This document shows, in pieces, positions 1 through 11,324 of a stretch of DNA of 64,000 nucleotides. Both the position numbers and the translations under genes were made by a program. Location: assembly GCA_013423325.1 (NCBI GenBank), contig BLJB01000237.1, positions 29,715 through 93,714 on the forward strand, in the 5' to 3' direction. Within the stretch, counting starts at the first letter, position 1. Each line of letters starts with the position of its first letter. Source of the DNA: Usnea hakonensis (taxonomy: Eukaryota; Ascomycota; Lecanoromycetes; Lecanorales; Parmeliaceae). The notes below the pieces were generated by a model. That model worked only from the letters and a program-made list of their open reading frames with translations. It did no database searches and had not been told where the DNA came from.

Positions 1-2076
1 AATCATTTGCTCGGCAAGCTCAGGATACAAGTCAAGTTGTATGCTTGAGCTGAAATGGAGAATTCTCTCTGCCAAATGCGACCCAGTCTTTAGATGCTCC
101 TTGATTGTATACACCACGGCGCTTTCGTCAACGATGGAACGGAGCTTCCATGCTTGCATCATAATGTCAACGATGCCCTCAGACTTTCCCAGCATCTGCA
201 GCACCTTGAAAACTTGTTTGATATCGGCATTGAATAGCTCTGAGGAATTCTGGACACAGTGGCATACGGCTTGAACCATGCTCACCCACGGCCGTTCTTT
301 TCCCTTCGCAGAACAGAATTCGTCAAAAAGATGTAGAGCTCGAGCTCGAAGAAGCCGATCTTTAGGTCCGAACCAGTAGGTTAGTATTAAAAGGGCTATG
401 TTTCGATCATCTAATTGCTGCAAGTATGGAGCAACTTTTTCCAGCTTTTGAGAGCCTAAATAGAGCTCAATCACAGTCTTAAGAGGGGTCTCGACGCCAA
501 TTTTAAGCAGGTTTGTCTTAGCAAGTGCGGACCACCATACGTGCATCTTAGAAGCGCTACTAGCAGCCATAGGGGAATAATCCTTAATCAAGGTCTTGGT
601 TGTAAGCAAAATGGCTGAAAATGCTAGCTTTTCAGGGAGTCCTCGAATGAACTCTAGAAGCATTGGAATTACCTCCAGAAACCGAGTTTCCGTTCTTTGC
701 TTTTCCCACAACGTAGCGTCGGCATGTACAACCCCTAAAATGAACACAGAGAGCATTTGATCTGTGTGTTCCAACTGCCATTGCTGCATAGCTTCGATTG
801 AGCTAAATCCCAGATGCAGTGACTCGCGGGTTGTTGGTCCTCGTGTGATAGACTCCAATAGTCTACGCTGTGTCTCCCTCCCCAAGTCCTTCACACGAAA
901 TATTGAGCTCGATTGAAGGCCCTCGGTGATGGACGCTATGAGACTGCACCTTAAGGATTCATCGTGAGTGGCGTCACTGACGCGAGATATGAATCTCAAA
1001 AACACGAGGATATCCTCCTCGGTCTTCAGGCCAAGATGCAATTGCCGTCTCATCCACTGTTGCAGAAGATTCAAGTCATCAGTTTTGATTCTATTCCGTA
1101 GCGCCTTGACCCCATGGTGCCTTCGTAGTTGCCAATCCAGTAAAAAGTTGAGATTACCAGGGGTGCCCAGTGCTGCATCTTCCAGTGCGGATAACAGAGC
1201 CGGAAGTGGCTGTTCAGCAAAACAGAGTCGTGAAAAACACATCAGGGGATGCGTCCGGATGTCGATTCCGTGATCAGCGGCCCAACTGTATAGACTAACG
1301 AGGTCACTACATTTCTTGAAGTCTTCCCAGAGCCTAGGGTTTGCCAGCAAGTCTTTGCGCTGAAGATCTCCGGGCTTGGCCTGGACATTTTGTCGAATTT
1401 CTTCAACCTCGTGACTCCGCCTAGCCTGTAACTTATTGACTGCTCGCTCAGGGTGTGCTGTCCTGGCTCCTGAAGCTGAATTATTTTCGGTTGTCGATGC
1501 TTGCCAAAGCTGAGCCTTGCCCTTGGTCAATTCTTTGCTAGATTGACCACTTATTGCATTATGGTCGGGGTGATCGGCAGACTTTTGTTCGATGGACTTT
1601 TCCACGTTCTCAGTAGCTTCAAACCCTTCAATCTTCTCGAGCTCTTTGGGGCGCTCACTGGCCCTGGTAGATGAATCGTCGGTCGGCCAAAAGGGAAGGG
1701 CGTTAGGTTCTGCAATCATTAGCAAAGTAGTATGCAATTAGACTCGACATTTTCATATACCTTCCGATTCCTGCGGTAGAGCGGGCGTGGGACCCTGCCA
1801 TTTCCACTCTGCGCGATTCGGCGCGCCCAATCCTCGAAGGATACTCGGATCGAAATCTGCGCAACCTCCAACTTGTGCAAGGTTCACCATGCGCCGCTTC
1901 GTTGCTCGTTTCTGCGCCTCCAACGGACCTGGTGCGAGACCCACATGTCGCCTTGGTATTTTGCCATGTGCGAAGCGGTGCATTGCGTTGTCGAGGACAT
2001 CTTCGCTGATCCAAACGTGGTTGCTCGGGGCATTGATATGGAGCGGCAGGCAGCAAACTTGTCTTCTCAAAGACAT
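1..2076 (-). CDS. Mitochondrial PPR-like protein, C-terminus cut off by window edge
   Basis: Two exons are visible: 2076..1761 and 1709..1. A 51-bp intron (1710-1760) carries a GCTAAT branch site. The frame stays open to the window edge, giving at least 675 residues without a stop. The start is the ATG at 2076, the first in frame. The N-terminus (MSLRRQVCCLPLHIN) is basic and lacks acidic residues, as in a mitochondrial presequence. Near residue 50 is the block HVGLAPGPLEAQKRATKRRM, which recurs in fungal mitochondrial RNA-binding PPR-type proteins. The remainder is strongly alpha-helical, with helix-pair spacing expected of a degenerate helical-repeat protein. Inference: an organellar RNA-processing or translation factor. 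The exact orthologue is not recognised, and the repeat class was judged by eye only. Confidence 0.6.
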
Positions 2077-2788
2077 ATAGAGTATCAATTGATCTCATCA
2101 TTGATCACAGCCTGGTATCTATGTCAGGCGTCAGTGGATAGGAGCATGTAGAGTACATGATGTGGTCTGGCTTCCTCGCTCTCTAGCCGCGACTGTCTAG
2201 GTGCGGACATAACGTTACATTACACTACGGACAGGACACAAGAGCCCTCACGATATCAACGTCCACAACTAATTCGAAGCCTACTATTTCGATCACAATA
2301 TTATGATGGAGGCCTCTTTTCCAAGTCATACTCTACCTGGTGGTGACGATATCATCTTCTGTGGCAGCTCGAAGAAGTAGACTCTGATACACACTGATGG
2401 ATAAAAATCGGCATTGGCTGGCGTCCATGTCGAGAAGTCTGAAAGAGAACGGGAGAGAACTCTAGATAGGAAGTGTGGTCAGATTTATCACATCGTAATC
2501 AATATTTGAGACAAAGGGGGCCTCTATTCAATTAATGCTAAAGTTCAATACCAAGACAGGAGAAGAAGCGCCGATCGAAAGGCGGCGCAGGGTAGACGCT
2601 GGGCTTAACGATGATGAGATCGAAGATACTATTTGCCATAGAGACCAGCGACGACGGGAGACAGCAGAGACACTTGCACTTACCAGAGTAGCAAAACGAC
2701 CCTCTGTTCCCGTCATTTGCGCGACAGATCCCCCTGATTTACGATAGAGGTGATGGAAGTACAATGATTGCATATAAATCGGTCTGCG
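2077..2788. other. Intergenic, no gene seen
   Basis: This 712-bp stretch lies between the 5' end of the PPR-like gene and the 3' end of GUP1. It contains only short open frames with no protein-like composition or splice signals. It probably holds the promoter of the PPR-like gene and the GUP1 3' UTR. Confidence 0.5.
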
Positions 2789-4888
2789 CTAGCATTTCAT
2801 CTGAATGCCATGTCGTAACTCCTCTTCCCTTAGCTCGAACATAACTTGAACACCCGTGAACAGAGCGGCGCAAGCGAACCCCAAAAATACTAAGCCTGGT
2901 TCCGAAGTCAGCGTTGCGGACCTAGAACGAAATTCCAATGATGTGATACCTGAATAAGAACCAACAATGCCCTGCACCAACCCTTTGAGTCCATCGAGAC
3001 CTACAGCAAAGCCAACCAGGTTGGCTGACATCATCATCAAGATGTTCCCAACAGCTCCCACTCCGCATATCACCCGATACACTTCCTTATGATCATTCCA
3101 TTTTTGCTTTGGGAACAGGAATCTTGCCAAAGTTTCCGGAAGAACGAAGAGCGAGATTAACCATCCCCATACAAGTAGTCTTAGCTGAATGTCATGCCAC
3201 AATGCCACGAAGGTGAAGACAGCTAGAAGGTTGACTATCCCTCTTACTTGACCCCACTTACCCCGAGTTCCCGGCCCTCCGCTTCCGCCCATTGGAATGT
3301 AAATGTATCGAATGATCCACCTATTGAAACTTCGATGCCACCCTCTCCAGAACGCTAAAGTGGAGTAGTTGTCGGACATGCAGCGCACGACGTTCTCAGG
3401 AGGATCGATGCCGTCAAGCAATGCCCAGAGTCGGAAGAAGCGCCAGGGTAGCAAAAGCTTTAACCATATGTGGTTAAGGCTAAAGTAGCCCAGCATACTC
3501 AGCTGGAAGGGCGTATAGACTTGCCATTCAGGCTGAGCCTTAGATATTGCTATAACATAAATGAAGTGAATCATGATCTCCATGGATAGAAGCGCAATGA
3601 AAAAGCGGATCCCATAAAGCAAATTCCTACTCCGAGTAATGCTTCGAGGGGTATATCGCTGTTGTGAGATATAATCGTTGAAAGTTAAAATTGGTCCTGC
3701 GAGATAAAGAGGCGAATATAAGGCATAGGCCAGGTAGTTCCGGAAGGAGTAGTCTTGAGGTTTTGCAGGGAGGTCGACCCTGTCCCTCTCGGATAAATTG
3801 GCAGGATCGATTTGTTTCTTCTTGTGGCCGTCAGTACAGTATCAACGGTATAACTGGATTGACATTTTACGAACCTCTACTGGGCTACTCGTCCCTCGAT
3901 TCAAACTCCACACATAATCGAAGTTGAAGCTTATCAGTCGCAACACTGTCACGTTGAAGAGAATCTCCCACCTTGGAATCAAACCCCCGTAGCTGTCAAG
4001 GACGGTGCCCCAATTCGATTTTGGATCATGTTCAGTTCCCGATTCCGCAGAAGCCTGCCAGGGCAGAACAGTGTTGGCAATGTCACTGTAGGGGTAGCCT
4101 TTGCCCAGCTCGTTGGCAAACAATATGCCAATATTGAAGATCCACGTGACCATAGGCACGTACTCCTTTCTCAGCCGCGTCGCAAGAGTGTAGTTGATGT
4201 ATAGTATCAGTAAGACTTTCAGTGCAGAGAAGCCATGCAAAGCGAGCAAGAAAATAATACTAAAGCCCACATCAAAAGAGATCCTCTGGTTCATTCGGCC
4301 ATCGGCCGTAGAGGACTCCGCAGCTGAACTCTCCAGCGAGTCGGCACTATCCGGTATGGATTCTGCAGAGGGAGGGGGCCCATTGCTGCGAATGGAATCA
4401 TATAGTCTCCGTAGAAGGGGATGGAGTGTCAAGACGACGAAGAGATATGGCACATTGTCTCTAAAGGTTGCGTACTGCTGGTCCGAATTGTCGACTTTGC
4501 GGCCCGGGATCCAGCCAGGAGACAGAAGCGAAGCGAATTTGTGGAAATTTTGGTGAGAAGCTACACGTGCAACATCAGTCTGCGAAATTAAGAGGAAAGG
4601 CGATACATGAATCTTACGCTGGGAGACATCGAACGCGGTTTTCAACATAAGCGGTACGACCACGAGGAAGACTAGGCCATGGTATATGAATTCTGGAGAC
4701 CTCCATCGAGGAGGAGATGCCCCCTTAGCTAACTCATCGGTTCCGCTTCTGCCTTTCTTGTAGGGTGGCTCATCTGGTGAAGGTCTTGCAGGATCAATAC
4801 GAGATGGAGGAGTTTTGGATGAGGTTGTAAATCTGGTATCTAATGTATCAAGAGAATAAAGCCTTCCGGCGTAGTGTAATAGATTCAT
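2789..4888 (-). CDS. GUP1: GUP1-type membrane-bound O-acyltransferase (MBOAT)
   Basis: Four exons (4888..4618, 4560..3875, 3820..2950, 2895..2789) give 644 residues. The product is an ER multi-spanning MBOAT protein. In yeast, Gup1 remodels GPI-anchor lipids by adding a C26 fatty acid and affects glycerol phenotypes and membrane order. Seen here: the conserved N-terminal block ending LLSPGWIPGRKVDNSD, many hydrophobic segments, a middle block NYLAYALYSPLYLAGPI, and the MBOAT catalytic histidine in ALWHDIQLRLLVWGW. Splicing restores family continuity at DVSQ-PSHQNF, SPVE-KKQIDP and YSG-LVFLGF. Introns 1 (57 bp) and 3 (54 bp) are multiples of three with no stop, so they could be mistaken for coding sequence. 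The gene is divergent from ARP4. Confidence 0.92.
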
Positions 4889-5520
4889 GACATATTGTTC
4901 GACAATCGATCGCGTGTCCCGGACCAGTTTGGTGACTTAGGTACCTATGTATAGTGTACCGCTTATACCCTGCCGTCGATCGCTGCAGGAACAAGCTAAG
5001 GTAAGGTAGGTGAACTTAGCTTAGCCCTAAGCCGAGCAAGCAAGGGAGTAAAACGGCCGCAACCTGGTGAAAGTATTATACTGGGTCAACGCTCTCAATT
5101 GTGCTCTCAAAACCTCAATCAAGCTCTTCTTAAAACATGCCAATGTATAGGTTAGTCAGATGTCTCTTTTCCCTCTTCCTCTGCAGCTTCCCCCGACACC
5201 ATCTTCACCAAATCAGCTTGTATACAGGATTGTATGGTCAAAATAAGATGGCGTTCTTCTTACTACAGTCAATCAGCATTGGCATACCTTTCCTCATACT
5301 AGATTTGATCATCCATTACCTACCTGACCCACAATTGCTTATCGCTTGCTTACTCGACATCATGTTCATACTCCGTATAGGTGATTTTGGCATTCTCGCT
5401 AACTAGACTCATGGGCAGACCCTCGTGAACTTGGTGCTTGCCTTTGCCTGTACTGCTATAGTGGCTCTTGAATATCCCCTTCCCTTCTACCCGGGCAAAA
5501 TCAGCCCCAAGTGAGCAGGC
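4889..5520. promoter_or_regulatory. Divergent promoter region of GUP1 and ARP4
   Basis: This 632-bp spacer separates two outward-facing start codons. It carries TTAGGTACCTA at 4937-4947 and a CTAAGGTAAGGTAGGTG stretch near 4996-5013, members of a motif family that recurs in intergenic DNA of this window. An 89-codon open frame at 5137-5406 is hydrophobic but has no recognisable family, so I treat it as leader or promoter sequence. Confidence 0.45.
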
Positions 5521-7047
5521 ATGGCTACGGGCCAGCCGTCGACCAAGCCTCCAGATGCCAATGAATACGGTGGAGGTATGTCACAGATCTGCGCCCAAGC
5601 TCCTTAGATACTGAGTCGAACCATCCAGATGAAATATCTGCTCTCGTCCTCGATCCCGGCTACTCAACGACCCGAGCTGGCTTTGCTGGCGAGGATGTGC
5701 CCAAATCCATAGTACCTTCGTACTACGGCTTAGTCCCATCTGATTCCAGTATCAAGCATCATAAAAAGCTCTACGGTGACAATGCAATAAACACACCGTT
5801 ACCGAAGATATCGATAAGCAATGTTATGTCGAAGGAAGGGACCGTCGAAGACTGGGACACAGCTGCCAATCTGTGGGAATATACAATAACGTCACGTCTT
5901 ACCAACACAAAGCCTACGCCACTCGCATCCATTGGTCTGAATGATCCGAGCGAGGACATTACAATGGAAGGGGTTGAAGAGCAAGAAAAGCCTTTAGGCG
6001 AGAATCCGCTGCTCATGACCGAGCCTGGCTGGAACGCCGGCAAAGATCGGGAAAAGGGTATTGAAATAGCTATGGAGAATTGGGGATGTCCCGCTTTCTG
6101 GCTTGCCAGAAGCGGTGTTCTAGCTGGGTTTGTCCCCCACCGCATATGCCCAAATGCCACTACTGATAAGTGATAGCTTTGCCTCCGGGAAACCCACTGC
6201 CCTCGTCGTCGACATGGGCGCCTCCACCATCTCCATCACACCTGTACACGACGGACTCATCCTTAAAAAGGGTGTCACTCGCTCCCCCTTGGCCGGCAAC
6301 TTCGTCTCTAACCAGCTACGACTTCTCTTCGCATCCTCACAGCCACCCATCCCCATAACACCACATTATCTTATAACTTCCAAGACAGCCGTCGACGCTG
6401 GTGCCCCGGCGCAGGCTACGTATCGCAGCTTCGCCTCGGGAACGGAGCCACATCCATCCTTTCGGCATTTGCAAGAAGAGCGTGTGCTGACGGAGTTCAA
6501 AGAAAGCGTCGTGAATGTCTGGACGGGACCAGGAAGACTCGGGGGGCATTCGCCGCAGGGGGGTACGAATATGGACGCCGCGAAACAACACGCTGGAAAG
6601 CCGTTCGAGATGCCTGATGGCTGGAACCAGATGTTCCCCGCCCTGGACCGATACCGTGCAATCGAAGGCATCTTCGACCACAAAATGGCGCTCTCGGACG
6701 CCAACAACCCGCCACCCTCGCCCGGTCAGACCGTCACCGCTCTAATTTCATCCTCTCTATCCCAGGTCGACATTGACCTTCGCCCACACCTCTTGGGAAA
6801 CATCGTCATCACCGGCGCATCGAGTTGGTTCGCAGGATTCACGGATCGCCTGCAGCAGGAACTGCAGGCTGCGTATCCCGGGGTCAGGGTGCGCATGGTT
6901 GCGTCGGGGCAGATGGTGGAACGGAAGTTTGGGAGCTGGATCGGGGGGAGCATCTTGGCGAGTTTGGGCACGTTTCATCAGATGTGGATTTCGAAGAAGG
7001 AGTATGATGAACATGGGTCGAGCATTGTTGAGAAGCGATGCAAGTAA
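5521..7047 (+). CDS. ARP4: Actin-related protein Arp4 (NuA4, SWR1 and INO80 subunit)
   Basis: Three exons (5521..5575, 5629..6126, 6176..7047) give 474 residues. This nuclear actin-like protein is a shared structural subunit of the NuA4 acetyltransferase and the INO80 and SWR1 remodellers in yeast. Seen: the actin-fold start ALVLDPGYSTTRAGFAGED, then ENWGCPAFWLARSGVLAGF, the second phosphate-loop region VVDMGASTISITPVHDG, and the C-terminal actin block NIVITGASSWFAGFTDRL followed by FGSWIGGSILASLGTF. Intron 2 (49 bp) joins GG to C to rebuild Gly and restores the family sequence. Length fits fungal Arp4. The 3' end converges on the nitrate transporter. Confidence 0.93.
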
Positions 7048-7484
7048 GGGACGTTGGGCTTATAAACGAGTAATTTACGGTAACAGAACAAGGATGCACA
7101 TCAGTATCCAGAGTCATGGTCTCAATGATTTCAAAAAGGGAAAAGCGATTTCGACGGTTGGGAGAAAGGGATGAAGAAGAAGAAGAAGAAGAGTTTCCAA
7201 GAATAGAATTCACGTCAGGAGAATCTCGTACCTACACGGGAACACCCTGTCGTCCAGGGTCCTTCGCAAATATAGGTAGTTGCCAATATACTTAAGTAAG
7301 CATGTGGAATAAACCAAGCCTTGGTATCTATATACAGAGAACAGATTATATCATCTCTTTTTATTTTTCCTAAAGACATTTTTACAGCATGTTACAAATG
7401 CACCGAGCGAGGCAAGCAGCAAACGTTCCCTTCCTCATTCGCGTATCCCAGAAACCTTCCCAGTCGTAAAAATACACCCCTCAT
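7048..7484. other. Convergent 3' region between ARP4 and nitrate transporter
   Basis: This 437-bp segment holds the two 3' ends. It includes a purine run (GAAGAAGAAGAAGAAGAAG near 7171-7191) on the + strand. No gene is seen. Confidence 0.4.
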
Positions 7485-9199
7485 TCAATTCCCACCAATC
7501 TGCCCTTTCGGAATCGGTCTGATCCAGCTCACCGACAAATTAATCGCAATGGTGATGATCCCGATAATCCAAATGGTCTTTTCATAATCTTTGCCTTGAT
7601 ACCTGAAGATGATGGAGAAGATGATGCCCCCCATATTGCCGATGCCCCCCGTGCAGCCCGAGACGATGCCGTTTGCAAACGGGTGCACGTGCGGCACGAG
7701 ACCGAAGATGGCGCCGTTGGCGCCCTCGAGGAAGAACGCCATGCCCGCGACGAGACCGAACATGGTGTTCTGGTTGTGGCTGTCCGTGAGACCGATGGCG
7801 AGTTGGAAGACGCCCGTGATGATGGAGTAGGTGTGAATGAGGTACTTCTTGCCCCAGACACCGGTGCGGGCGTAGATGGCATCGGACAAAAGCCCGCCCA
7901 TGGGCCGGAAGGCAACGTTCAAGAGACCGAACATGGCGGCCCAGCGACCGGAGCCGGTTTGACCGAGCGCTTTGAAGTTTTTGAGGTAGTAGGCGCCGAG
8001 GATGGAGTTGATGGACAATTCGGCGCCGAAGGTGCAGAAGTAGCAGGCGCAGGTGACGAGGGTTTGGAGGGAGAAGATGACGGGCATTGCTTCCTTGAAC
8101 GAGGGTTTGCGGACAACTTCGCCCCGTGCGACATCGAGCATCTGCTGTTCGCCAATCTGGGCTTCGTGGTCGAAGCTACCCTTGCGCTCGCCGGTGGCAT
8201 CGTATTCGAGTTTTGCGTCTGGGTCTCGCGTGGGCGAGCCTGTTCCGACGGAAGATGTTTTGTCGGCACTGATTTCCCCTGGGATCTCGACAACGTCACC
8301 GGTGACGCCGTGTTCAACCAGATGCTGCTGGGCAGCGAGGTGGCGTTCGCTCCATTTCCCCGTCGGGGTGTCGGGGCACACGAACAGTAACGTGATGGCG
8401 GTAGCGACGATGATGATAAATGGGACGATGAAGGCAACTCTCCACGCCTTGTGAGGAGTCAGGCCTGAGCTGTGGACAAGGGAGTCGAAAATTGCGGGCA
8501 TCAAGAAGTATGTGACGCCGCCTCCAGCATTACCGAAGCCTGCTGTGAAAGAGTTGCCTGTCCCAACTATGTTCTTATCGAAGAAGCCTGTGGACCATAC
8601 TTGACATGGCACAAAGCTACCCCCAAGAATGCCAATGAAAAAACGGAGAGCCAAAAGGCCTTTGGCGTTGGTAACTGCGCCCGCGAGTGCAGTGGGTATG
8701 GAGCCAGCCAGCAGACAGCCTGCGAAAGTGTATCGAGGACCGTAAAGATCGCACATTGGTCCCGCGAATAGTCGAACAAGGAGACTAGATGGTGTCAGCC
8801 ACAGGCTACCACGCTGATCCTGAAGGCAGTCTTACGTAGCAACCAGAGCGATGATATTAGAATTGGCAATGTCGACTTGAGAGAGCTTCAAGTCTTTCGC
8901 GATGGTGAGCGTCAACTAGGCAAACGTCAGTTTGCTTGTGCCCGTCGTGGAGATGGGGGATGTGTGGCAGACGTACCAGTGGTGGAAAAGCATACTGACA
9001 GGATTGTTAGCAAGGATCATGACGGGGGATTGAAGCTCGGGAGTCATACCCAACTCCAGAAGGCTACAAAGAATCCAAACCAAGCGAATGTGAAGACACG
9101 ACCATACACGTTAATCGGGTTCAACGCGGGAATCGAGCGGGCCTTCCTGTTGACTGGATTGACCACTGGGGCCCTCCATAAGGTTGTGACATCAAACAT
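7485..9199 (-). CDS. nrtA: Fungal nitrate transporter, NNP family of MFS (CrnA/NrtA type)
   Basis: Four exons (9199..9050, 8994..8977, 8915..8836, 8784..7485) give 515 residues; Aspergillus CrnA is about 507. This plasma-membrane protein performs proton-coupled high-affinity nitrate uptake. Seen: the opening motif around FAWFGFFVAFWSWYAF, the NNP signature FFIGILGGSFVPCQVW, the glycine-rich GFGNAGGGVTYF and its second-half counterpart GCTGGIGNMGGI, and a long hydrophilic loop of about 90 residues between helices 6 and 7, typical of fungal members. Exon 2 is only 18 nt (Tyr-Ala-Phe-Pro-Pro-Leu). The upstream region carries NirA/NIT4-like and GATA-type sites, as expected for nitrate induction and nitrogen repression. 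No nitrate or nitrite reductase gene is adjacent. Confidence 0.94.
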
Positions 9200-9398
9200 T
9201 GCTATGGCCTCTGAGACGCTGTTCGAAGGCTTGGCTTTGAAAAGGTGGCTTAGGAGTAGAGCAAAATGAAATGTGGAAAGCTTTTGGGGAGGAAAGCAGC
9301 TGGGACGATGACAAGATACTTATACAAGTGCAAGAGTAAAGTAGGAGTGGATGGGCAGCGGGGTTGGATGATCTGAACGTGGAAGGGAGATCTGCTTT

Positions 9399-9451
9399 CT
9401 CCGGGGGATTATCAGCTGTCAGACCCGAAGAAGTGACGATATATCCGCGGA
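9399..9451. promoter_or_regulatory. Putative NirA/NIT4 and GATA-factor sites upstream of nrtA
   Basis: The palindrome TCCGCGGA at 9444-9451 matches the octamer known for Neurospora NIT4. It lies about 245 bp upstream of the nitrate transporter ATG. At 9399-9406 is CTCCGGGG, close to the Aspergillus NirA consensus CTCCGHGG (one mismatch). Immediately adjacent (9409-9414) is TTATCA, the complement of a TGATAA site for an AreA/NIT2 GATA factor. Further GATA motifs lie near 9903-9908, 9983-9989, 10055-10062 and 10158-10163. Pathway-specific and GATA sites side by side are the classic arrangement for nitrate-assimilation genes. Binding is inferred. Confidence 0.55.
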
Positions 9452-11324
9452 TTTGGGACAAAATCCAGTCGATCTGTCGACAGTGCCGACTAAAGATCTG
9501 CTAGATGGCCCATTGGGGATTTAAGTTAGGAATAGAATTTGGCATTTTCGCGTGCCCTTGATAAGAGAGAGTTCAGAGGCAGCACGCCATCAGGGTCTTC
9601 ATTCTGTCCACGCGCCTTGGTAAGGAGTAAGTGCCAGATGGCCGTGGGTAGTGATGGTGTCTTTATGTTGACAGCGCGGAGATGTATGCAGGAGGCGTAC
9701 AAGCAAGAGATGTGGAGTATAAGCTAGAGCTTGCATACTCGGTAGTGTGGTGTGTTAAATAGAACAATAGCATAGGATAGTACAAGGGGAAAAGGACACA
9801 GCTGATCTGGACGGTGTTGCGGACCCGATGAAAGGAGGTAGGGGTCAGCATGCATAGAATCGCGGAAATACAACCAAGAGCATTCGATGAATGACAGATT
9901 CCTTATCAGGATCTCCGGGTCTAGATCAAGCGAAAGCGAGCTGAGGCCAATTGGAGAATTTGAAGTGGATCAAAATATATTTCCTTATCTCGACCTGTCT
10001 TGTACTTTAAAGGTAATTTCCAAGAAAAGGAAAGAGTGGATCTGAGGCAAAGTCCTTATCAGCAACCCTGTCTTGTGTATCAAAACACTAAAGCAGATCG
10101 GGCCCCCCCATCATTAAAGTAAAGTACTTACTGCACACCTTTTCCCATGAGCCAGCTGATAAGTTTTGCCTTTCCCATCTCCGAGGATGGTAAATTCTTT
10201 TCCTTCGACATTATTGCTAAGAATTGATACGTACTTGCATTAAATGTGCTGCAGCTCGGAAGGCATTTCTCGGCCTGTACCGGTACGGATATGGCGGGGT
10301 GCATGCCCTCCTATCGACACTTGGAATTTGGTTTCACTGCGATTAATGAATTCACGCCACTCGTCTCGTGGCATCTGGGAAAAGAATCTGCAGACTTCTT
10401 TCCCCTGCAGCTATGACATTTGTCCTGTGTCGGATGAGGTGCAGTCGAGGTTGGAGAATTTGGATTTACTAAAGTACTTAAGGTACCCACCCAAGTCTTG
10501 CCGTTCCTGGGCCCATCAGCCCTTTCCGTTTCAAGATGAGACTTGGACCCTTGGACCCTTACCCCTAAGGCCCATCAATTTCCCCACGCTATGTCGTCTC
10601 GCTTATCGACCAATCACGACCTGCTTTCGACGCTACCCTACTTGTACTTTAGTATTTCATATCTTCTCTAATTGCCATGTTGACTTCTGGTTTTGAGAAA
10701 CTTTGTTTCAGAGGACTAATAATAAAGATAAAGTATCGACCAGCACTCAGCTTGATGCCAAGAAAAGATAAGGTACCTTAAAAGAGGTAGAGGCACAAGA
10801 CTCGGATTACTTGCCACTTTTTGGCCGATATATGGGTCAAGTAGCAGGGTCACGACATCTATCCACGATTTGGATTCGACAAAATTAGATAATTTGATTC
10901 TGCGACAAGTATGAATGAAGTATTCAGTAAAATGTTTACACCTAGGAACTTAGGAATTCGTAGCTTTGTGCGGAGTTTAATCATGAAAGGATATGGAGTA
11001 AACGGACGGAAAGATCTTGAATTGTACACAAGTAGATCGACAGATCTAAACGGGGTCAGCCATCGATTGGGAATGGGAGGTCACACACGTTCCTGATTCC
11101 CTAATTCAAATGCGACGAGGCGCAGACCAAGGAGGTGGAGGTGGAGTAGACAAGGTACTTACAGTCAATAAAGCAGCGGAAATGAAGGTGGGCCATCAGA
11201 AAGCATCAGGACAAGATAGTCCACGACAAAGGCTTGAAGTCATAGAGTCGGTAGTATTCAATCCACGTCAGTCTCTCCACGCGTCATGTTCCACACCAAA
11301 AAAAAAAGAAGCGTCTCCAGCCAA
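9452..11324. other. Long intergenic region upstream of nrtA
   Basis: This stretch of nearly 1.9 kb lies between the nrtA proximal promoter and the 3' end of D-serine dehydratase. It contains scattered GATA motifs (nrtA distal promoter candidates), AAGGTACCTTA-type motifs near 10480 and 10772, and a short TTGGACCC tandem near 10543-10560. A 150-codon frame at 10244-10696 (+) has no domain-like pattern, and I do not call it a gene. Confidence 0.4.

Noticed and set aside
5137..5406. 89-codon hydrophobic frame between GUP1 and ARP4
   Set aside because: No known family and lies in a divergent promoter; hydrophobicity arises from T-rich DNA.
7596..8390. 264-codon + strand frame across the nitrate transporter
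   Set aside because: Antisense to a conserved transporter exon; length is explained by codon bias of the real gene.
10244..10696. 150-codon + strand open frame in the nrtA upstream region
   Set aside because: No domain pattern, no splice partners, and located within a promoter-like stretch with GATA motifs; composition looks random.
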